Assembly: GCF_900111615.1 (NCBI RefSeq)
Contig: NZ_FOHU01000001.1
Span: 399,400-463,399 of the forward strand
DNA: 64,000 nucleotides
Source: Natronincola peptidivorans
GTDB taxonomy: Bacteria > Bacillota > Clostridia > Peptostreptococcales > Natronincolaceae
Reading direction: 5' to 3'
Below, one piece after another: positions 59,002 to 64,000 of the stretch; position 1 is the stretch's first letter, and every line of letters begins with the position of its first letter. The position numbers and the translations under genes were made by a program. Below the pieces are notes generated by a model that searched no databases, had not been told where the DNA came from, and was given only the letters and a program-made list of their open reading frames with translations.

Positions 59002-59040
59002 ATCTTTTTTCCTCCTTGTTTGGTCTTAAAATTATTCTGA

Positions 59041-59262
59041 AAAAACAAAAACTTTCATGTCTCCTTAGGGACGGATCTACATCCGCGGTACCACCCTAAT
59101 TGACAGAAAGTCCTCTTCTTTGGTTTTTAAAGGATCCCATCCTCAATAGTATAGTATCAATATAAGGCAAGTTCAACGGTATGCTTTGTTGATTTACACC
59201 TACCATCAACTCTCTAAAAAAGCATATTGACGTTTACTACTCCTCAACTATTATTAAACAAT
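59041..59262 (-). promoter_or_regulatory. Leucine T-box riboswitch of leuS
   Basis: The core AGGGUGGUACCGCGG is at 59084-59098. A stem I region includes GUUGAGGAG and, near its 3' side, GAA-CUU-GCC, which would place the Leu codon CUU (59169-59171) in the specifier loop. A long terminator pairs ACTTTCTGTC..TAGGG with CCCTA..GACATGAAAGT, then a T run to 59041. Uncharged tRNA-Leu would favour the antiterminator and read-through. The 306-bp gap between leuS and rsfS is fully used by it. Confidence 0.9.
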
Positions 59263-59307
59263 GCAGTTTAATTACTTAAAAAATAAAAATTTATATATAA
59301 TAGTATA

Positions 59308-59676
59308 TTATATATTGTTTTCAATTATTTTGTCAATATTTAAAATTGTTGCATCCTTCCAGATTCCTTCAATATTGTAGAACTCTCTTTCTTCTTTTTG
59401 AAACACATGAATAACAAGGTCGCCATAATCCAACAATATCCATGTCCCTGTGTCATACCCTTCTTTATGCAAAATGCTTATATCTTCAGAATTCAGCTTA
59501 TCCTGTATTTCATCAGCGATTGCTTTTGTTTGTCTTACTGAAGATGCACTAGTGATAACAAAATAGTCACATAATGTAGATACATTTTTTAGATCTAATA
59601 CGGTTGTATCCTGCCCTAATTTGTCATCAATATACTTTACTATTTTATTAACCGATGTCAGTATTGTATTTTCCAT
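59308..59676 (-). CDS. rsfS: Ribosomal silencing factor RsfS
   Basis: 122 aa, full length. It binds uL14 and blocks subunit joining in starvation. The motifs STLCDYFVITSASSVRQTKAIADEI and GTWILLDYGDLVIHVFQKEEREFYNIE are typical. Confidence 0.94.
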   Translation of the reverse strand: MENTILTSVNKIVKYIDDKLGQDTTVLDLKNVSTLCDYFVITSASSVRQTKAIADEIQDKLNSEDISILHKEGYDTGTWILLDYGDLVIHVFQKEEREFYNIEGIWKDATILNIDKIIENNI

Positions 59677-59701
59677 TTAGTTCCTCCTTATTTTAGTTTA
59701 T

Positions 59702-60703
59702 TCATATAAATAATTTTGCTAGTACTCCTAAATATACTACATAGATTAAAAATATACTAAACCCTATACCTCGACTTATTATTCTTTTAAATAATCCTCC
59801 TAAAACAAGGATAAGCATCATTACTAATGCTACCGGTATATCTAAGTATAAAGCTTGAGGGACATTGTAAATAGTCGCACCTAACATAATATTTTGATAA
59901 CTAATTACAATTCCTTTTCCTCCGATCTTAGAGGATACACCAAGAACCATAGCGATATTAAGAATATTGGCACCTAAAATATTACCTATAGATATTTCTT
60001 TATGACCTTTTATAGCAGATGTTATAGCTGTTGTGAGCTCAGGTAAAGACGTCCCTAATGCAATTAATGTTAAACTTATTACTTGCTCCGGTACCCCTAC
60101 ATATTTAGCAATAGCGACACCATTATTTACAAGCAGTCTGGCTCCTATGGTAATAAATAGGGCTCCCAATATAAATTTACTAATATATAGTTTGATGCTA
60201 TTTCTATCTTTTTTAGTTAACAAATATTTTTCAACACTATTTTTCCCATTATTTCTAAATTCAAAGATATTCATTGTAATGTATAATAAAAATAATAGGA
60301 TAAATAAGTTTCCTTCCCATGGTGTTATGATTCTATCCTTTGTTAAAAATAATAACACAACTCCACAGATAAGCATAAAAAAGCCCTTCATTGCAAACTT
60401 ATTAATATTAATTTTGATAGGAGACAATAAGGCAGATAACCCTAGGATTAGACCTAAATTGCAAATTATTGAGCCCACAATATTTCCTATTGCAACATCA
60501 TAGTACTCTTGATACGTGGCTATTGAAGAAACTACCAATTCAGGTAGAGTTGTTGCTACACTTACAATAGTAGCACCAATTACTACATTAGGTAGTCCTG
60601 TTATTTTTGCTACCCATACGGCTGATTCAACAAACCAATCTCCACCTTTAATAATAATATAAACGCCTAAAAGAAAAAGTATAAATACACTCAGATTTTC
60701 CAT
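59702..60703 (-). CDS. Calcium/sodium antiporter (CaCA family, YrbG-like)
   Basis: 333 aa with ten helices in two inverted repeats. The alpha-repeat motifs are ATTLPELVVS with GNIVGSIICNLGLILG, and GTSLPELTTA with GNILGANILNIAMVLG. It exports Ca2+ using Na+ or H+. Unrelated in function to rsfS, but separated from it by only about 25 nt. Confidence 0.92.
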   Translation of the reverse strand: MENLSVFILFLLGVYIIIKGGDWFVESAVWVAKITGLPNVVIGATIVSVATTLPELVVSSIATYQEYYDVAIGNIVGSIICNLGLILGLSALLSPIKININKFAMKGFFMLICGVVLLFLTKDRIITPWEGNLFILLFLLYITMNIFEFRNNGKNSVEKYLLTKKDRNSIKLYISKFILGALFITIGARLLVNNGVAIAKYVGVPEQVISLTLIALGTSLPELTTAITSAIKGHKEISIGNILGANILNIAMVLGVSSKIGGKGIVISYQNIMLGATIYNVPQALYLDIPVALVMMLILVLGGLFKRIISRGIGFSIFLIYVVYLGVLAKLFI

Positions 60704-60847
60704 AGTGTCCCCCCTAATATCCAGCTAGATATTGTTATGTCAAAGGCATAACAATAATTAAATAGATAAATATACATCGTTATAATATATTTATATTCTT
60801 AAAATATATGTCAATTTCTAGCTTGGAAACAGGTTTTAGTTGAAATA

Positions 60848-61993
60848 TCAAAATTCCAAATCTCTTCCAATTATGATTGTGATATTTGATGTACTTGCTT
60901 CATCCTCTCGTTCTATTAACTTTTTTATACTTAAAAGTTTGCTAATTTTTTTTGCATCTTTTTTATGCTTACTCTCATACTCTATAAATGACTGCTGTAA
61001 ATTGTTTACTTCATAGTTTCCTATTTCTGAGACTGCTATGCTGTGATCCTCTAGCTTTTCAGCAACTCTAGCTGCAACTCCATTAACACCGCATCCATTC
61101 AGCACTTCTATTTTAATATTTGTTGCTAATGCCTTAGATGGATTAAGGTACTGCTTCTTAACATTAGCTATATCTTCATCCTCTACGATATAATAAGAGA
61201 TACCATGAATCATTTTAGAAGAACCAGGTATGGTTACTCTTAATAGCTCATTAGGCTTTGATATAAAACCTTTATATGCTAAATAAAGTATATTTCCTTT
61301 GGAAATGTTAGTATCTACGTTGTTTAAAAAGGTTTTTGCTATAGTTGGTGCTCTGAGTAAATTCGTAGGTGATATTATTTCTTCTACCAATGCATTAACA
61401 AATTGCTGTTGGGCTGCTATTCTGCCCAAGTCTTGATTAGGATATCCACTTCTAAATCTCAGAAAATGTAAGGCTTCAGTACCCTTAAGTGTTTGTGTTC
61501 CCTTGTTAATATCAATGACTAGTGGCGGGTTGGCATATGGATCTTTATATTTCATATCTATTGGTACATTCAGCTCTATTCCCCCTAATGTATCTACTAG
61601 TTCTTCTACGGCTTTATAGCTTATTTTTGTGTAATAATGTATTGGCATTTTGAATAATTCTTCAACTGTATCTATTAGTAATTCTGTCTCTCCATATGCG
61701 TGAGCATGATTAATTTTATCAAGAGATTTTCTTCCAGGTATTATAACTCTTGTATCTCTTGGAATAGATATTAGAACAGGATGACCTCCATTATGATCAA
61801 CGCTGAAAAGCATAATAGAATCAGCTCTCGTTCCTTTTCCATTAGATGTCTCTAGTCCATCAATTCCAAATATTAATATGTTTGTTCTGTCCCTAGAATT
61901 ATTTTCATTGTTCATACTCAATATTCCTATTATAGACATTATCATTATAGGTATGATAAATATACCAAATAGATTTATCCTTCGCTTTTTCAT
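60848..61993 (-). CDS. LytR-CpsA-Psr (LCP) family protein
   Basis: 381 aa. A short N-terminal membrane helix is followed by the LCP domain (NILIFGIDGLE, SIPRDTRVIIPG, DLGRIAAQQQFVNALVEEI) and a C-terminal LytR_C domain (IKIEVLNGCGVNGVAARVAEKLED). LCP enzymes attach anionic glycopolymers to peptidoglycan at the outer face. It lies upstream of the antiporter and after yqeK in the common order yhbY-nadD-yqeK-LCP-rsfS. Confidence 0.92.
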   Translation of the reverse strand: MKKRRINLFGIFIIPIMIMSIIGILSMNNENNSRDRTNILIFGIDGLETSNGKGTRADSIMLFSVDHNGGHPVLISIPRDTRVIIPGRKSLDKINHAHAYGETELLIDTVEELFKMPIHYYTKISYKAVEELVDTLGGIELNVPIDMKYKDPYANPPLVIDINKGTQTLKGTEALHFLRFRSGYPNQDLGRIAAQQQFVNALVEEIISPTNLLRAPTIAKTFLNNVDTNISKGNILYLAYKGFISKPNELLRVTIPGSSKMIHGISYYIVEDEDIANVKKQYLNPSKALATNIKIEVLNGCGVNGVAARVAEKLEDHSIAVSEIGNYEVNNLQQSFIEYESKHKKDAKKISKLLSIKKLIEREDEASTSNITIIIGRDLEF

Positions 61994-62022
61994 CTCCCAC
62001 CTCTAAAGAAAATTTTTCTTGT

Positions 62023-62601
62023 TTATCTTTGTTTTTTTAACAGCATTTCGTTTCTTGCATGCAATGTGTTGGGATGCAAAGGTTTGTTTATGCTTACAAC
62101 ATAAACAATTGTATTGTCTAGCGCTTGCAATACAGCTTTGTCTAAGTCTATATCAGCAATTTTTCTTAACTCCTCTACACCTGGATAATTTCTACCTTCT
62201 TCTATAAAATCGGATAAATATATTATTTTTTCGAGAGTACTCATTTTTTCTCTTCCAGTGGTGTGATTTTCTATAGCATTTAAAATATTTTCATCATCAA
62301 TACCAAACTCTTGTTTAGCAATTATAGCAGCAACCTTTCCATGTAACAGTTCATGCGTTTCTAGCATAATACTGTCTACAGATAATTGGTGTTTAGCCAC
62401 ACAATCCATTAATTGTTGACGAGTATAACCTTTTGCAAAATCATGTAGTAATGCAGCTATGGTAGCGTCGTATTGATTTACTCCATACTTATCCGCTAAA
62501 TATACAGATGCTTTTACAACTCCCATGGTATGTATATATCTCTTAGGATTCACTGCTCCTTTTAATCGTTCTTGTATAATAGCTATTAATTCGTCCTTCA
62601 T
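62023..62601 (-). CDS. yqeK: YqeK-type HD-domain Ap4A hydrolase
   Basis: 192 aa. The HD motif is in AALLHDFAKG, preceded by RYIHTMGVV and followed by ENHTTGREKMS. The family hydrolyses diadenosine tetraphosphate symmetrically to ADP. GGAG 8 nt before 62601 excludes the longer ORF. It follows nadD by about 30 nt. Confidence 0.92.
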   Translation of the reverse strand: MKDELIAIIQERLKGAVNPKRYIHTMGVVKASVYLADKYGVNQYDATIAALLHDFAKGYTRQQLMDCVAKHQLSVDSIMLETHELLHGKVAAIIAKQEFGIDDENILNAIENHTTGREKMSTLEKIIYLSDFIEEGRNYPGVEELRKIADIDLDKAVLQALDNTIVYVVSINKPLHPNTLHARNEMLLKKQR

Positions 62602-62633
62602 TGCATACACTCCTGTAGACATTTTTTGTATTA

Positions 62634-63290
62634 TCAACTCTCATATAATTTGTTGCTTTTAATATATGCTTCAACACTCTCAGAAACCAAATATTTAATT
62701 GATTTCCCTCTTTTAATTCGTTCCCTTATATCGCTTGAAGATATCTCTAATATAGGGATCGGCATTTTAATAATCTCTGCATTATATTCCCTACTGTAAA
62801 ATTGGATTTTTTCCTGAAACCCCTTATTATTAAATCCAATCCTTGTCACAACAACAATCTTAATCATATTGAATAACGCAACATAATTTTTCCATGTCTC
62901 TATTTCCATAAACGCATCGGTGCCAATAATAAAATATAATTCTACGTTTTCACCATATTTATCTAGCATATTGTATATTGTATCGACAGTATAAGAAAGG
63001 CCGGTTCTATTTATCTCTATTTCTGATAATACAAATCCTGGATTGTTCTTTATAGCTAATGAAGTCATGGATAATCTATGATAACTAGAAGTAACCTTTT
63101 GCTGGTCCTTATGGGGAGGATTGCCAGTAGGTATATAAAATATCTTATCTAGATTCAACTGTTCTAAAGCTGTTTCTCCAATAAATAAATGACCAATATG
63201 TATAGGGTCAAATGTTCCTCCTACGATCCCATATTTTTTATCTCCAGAGTCCCTTTTATTAGGTTTATTACTTATTTCTATGTTATACAT
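62634..63290 (-). CDS. nadD: Nicotinate-nucleotide adenylyltransferase
   Basis: 218 aa. It makes deamido-NAD from nicotinate mononucleotide and ATP. Motifs: GIVGGTFDPIHIGHL, IPTGNPPHKD, and ISSSDIRERIKRGKSIKYLV. AAGGAAGGAAA precedes the ATG at 63290; the longer ORF to 63374 has no ribosome site. Confidence 0.95.
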   Translation of the reverse strand: MYNIEISNKPNKRDSGDKKYGIVGGTFDPIHIGHLFIGETALEQLNLDKIFYIPTGNPPHKDQQKVTSSYHRLSMTSLAIKNNPGFVLSEIEINRTGLSYTVDTIYNMLDKYGENVELYFIIGTDAFMEIETWKNYVALFNMIKIVVVTRIGFNNKGFQEKIQFYSREYNAEIIKMPIPILEISSSDIRERIKRGKSIKYLVSESVEAYIKSNKLYES

Positions 63291-63397
63291 TAGATTTCCT
63301 TCCTTTGGTATTGCTATCGTGATACATAGCTCTACATAATTTTTCATTAATTCTAAAATGTGCACATTCTTCATTGCGTCATTGCTAGTAAAATGTA

Positions 63398-63432
63398 TAA
63401 GACACCTTTACTTTATGTATAGGTGTCTTTGT
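63398..63432 (-). terminator. Hairpin after yhbY
   Basis: AAGACACCT/AGGTGTCTT stem with a 17-nt loop just after the yhbY stop. There is no good T run on the minus strand, so termination may be weak or another role is possible. Confidence 0.45.
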
Positions 63433-63435
63433 CTA

Positions 63436-63732
63436 TTAATTTTTTGGTAACTGTATCTTAGGGTTATTTTTTGATGGTCTGTAGATAGTAAATTTGTTTC
63501 CTATAGCCTGAACGAACTCTGCATTTAAAGTAGCGGTTACTTCGCTAGCTGTTTCTTTTGTATCTAATAGACTACTATCTAAGATGTTTATTTTAACAAT
63601 TTCCCTAGCCTCAAGTGCATCGTCTAATTGTTGTATGAAATTGTCCGTAATACCTGCTTTACCAATTTGAGTAATTGGCTTTATGTTATGGGCTATCCCC
63701 TTAAGATATGTTCTTTGCTTTCCTGTCAACAT
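63436..63732 (-). CDS. yhbY: YhbY/CRM-domain RNA-binding protein
   Basis: 98 aa single CRM domain with LKGIAHNIKPITQIGKAGIT (GxxG loop). It binds ribosome precursors in other bacteria. It lies between obg and nadD, as usual in Firmicutes, separated from obg here by the small Cys-rich gene. Confidence 0.93.
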   Translation of the reverse strand: MLTGKQRTYLKGIAHNIKPITQIGKAGITDNFIQQLDDALEAREIVKINILDSSLLDTKETASEVTATLNAEFVQAIGNKFTIYRPSKNNPKIQLPKN

Positions 63733-63748
63733 TGAAAAACTCCTTTAT

Positions 63749-63931
63749 TTATATTTCTACTTCTTTTCTTAGCTTTCTTCTATGTAACTCATACTCCTTA
63801 ACGCCTTTTTTCCAACCTGTTCTTATTTTTTCACTAATAGTGGGTTGTTCATTAAGCACAAAGTCATTTTTGGCAATACAATAAAAATATTTTGTATTCA
63901 ATTTGCAATTTTCACAATGTATACAATTCAT
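63749..63931 (-). CDS. Orphan 60-aa Cys-rich protein
   Basis: 60 aa starting MNCIHCENCKLNTKYFYC, with four Cys at 3, 6, 9 and 18 that could bind a metal or Fe-S cluster, then a basic helical tail (RRKLRKEVE). No family is recognised. It sits between obg and yhbY, which suggests a possible link to ribosome assembly. No strong Shine-Dalgarno is seen within 15 nt of the ATG; nearby GATGGGGGT may serve. Confidence 0.6.
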   Translation of the reverse strand: MNCIHCENCKLNTKYFYCIAKNDFVLNEQPTISEKIRTGWKKGVKEYELHRRKLRKEVEI

Positions 63932-63954
63932 GATGATCTATAAACCCCCATCCC

Positions 63955-64000
63955 TTAATCATAATACTCAAACTCCACATCATCAATTTTTACAATATCT
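63955..64000 (-). CDS. obg: GTPase Obg/CgtA, 3' end only
   Basis: The last 15 codons only, ending ...IVKIDDVEFEYYD, which fits the OCT-domain end of Obg proteins. The gene extends beyond the right edge. The neighbourhood obg-(small gene)-yhbY-nadD supports the call. Confidence 0.65.
   Translation of the reverse strand, partial: DIVKIDDVEFEYYD

Noticed and set aside
60730-60756. 10-bp hairpin TATTGTTATG/CATAACAATA before the antiporter gene, considered as a riboswitch
   Set aside because: Single short stem without a T run or any known aptamer features; could be a weak terminator or chance.

Overview
The window is a low-GC (AT-rich) chromosomal segment from an anaerobic, spore-forming, amino-acid-fermenting member of the Clostridia. 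The gene set resembles that of Alkaliphilus/Natronincola-type organisms (inference from content and order, no database search). Four things point this way: a complete Stickland-type ornithine degradation operon, a full selenocysteine-decoding set, a SCIFF peptide with its radical SAM maturase, and sporulation-linked genes (SpoIID/LytB, BofC-like, a possible spore-surface protein). I see no mobile element, phage gene, rRNA or CRISPR array. Nearly all genes lie on the minus strand.

Layout. 1-4.0 kb: the 5' end of a rarA-like gene, threonine aldolase, an orphan Cys-rich protein, and a plus-strand pair (propeller-like protein plus tail-anchored coiled coil). 4.0-13.6 kb: ornithine fermentation operon ord-ortA-ortB-oraS-oraE-glmL-like-orr. 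It is preceded by a well-formed -24/-12 promoter and a PAS/AAA+/Fis sigma-54 activator gene, so the activator probably drives the operon. 13.7-16.8 kb: glyA, a split ThrE-type exporter and rseC-like. 16.9-29.6 kb: tcdA, a 6S RNA, aspS, hisS, hemZ, a 59-aa helix-turn-helix protein, an MBL hydrolase, dtd, relA, apt and recJ. 29.6-43.3 kb: an AarF/UbiB kinase, secF-secD, a gamma-carbonic anhydrase, SCIFF and its maturase, yajC, tgt, queA, spoIID-like and ruvB-ruvA-ruvC.

43.5-51.5 kb: a BofC-like gene, a DUF378 membrane protein behind a consensus PerR-type box, a Fur-family regulator, and the selenium cluster selC (tRNA-Sec), selB, selA and selD, interrupted by an AGCS sodium/amino-acid symporter. 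selD is itself a selenoprotein gene: an in-frame UGA at codon 16 is followed by a hairpin, so a plain ORF caller truncates it. 51.6-64 kb: comEA, a DacF-type carboxypeptidase, sdaAA/sdaAB, ridA with a YheO-type regulator, leuS behind a Leu T-box, rsfS, a Ca/Na antiporter, an LCP protein, yqeK, nadD, yhbY, a 60-aa Cys-rich orphan and the 3' tip of obg.

Functionally the window links amino-acid catabolism (ornithine, serine, threonine, glycine) with selenium use and housekeeping translation and secretion genes. The least explained items are: the Shine-Dalgarno-sequestering hairpin before the 59-aa HTH gene, the PerR-type box before DUF378, the terminator between SCIFF and its maturase, the long leader of the AGCS gene, and the orphan genes at 1.2-3.9 kb and 63.7 kb.
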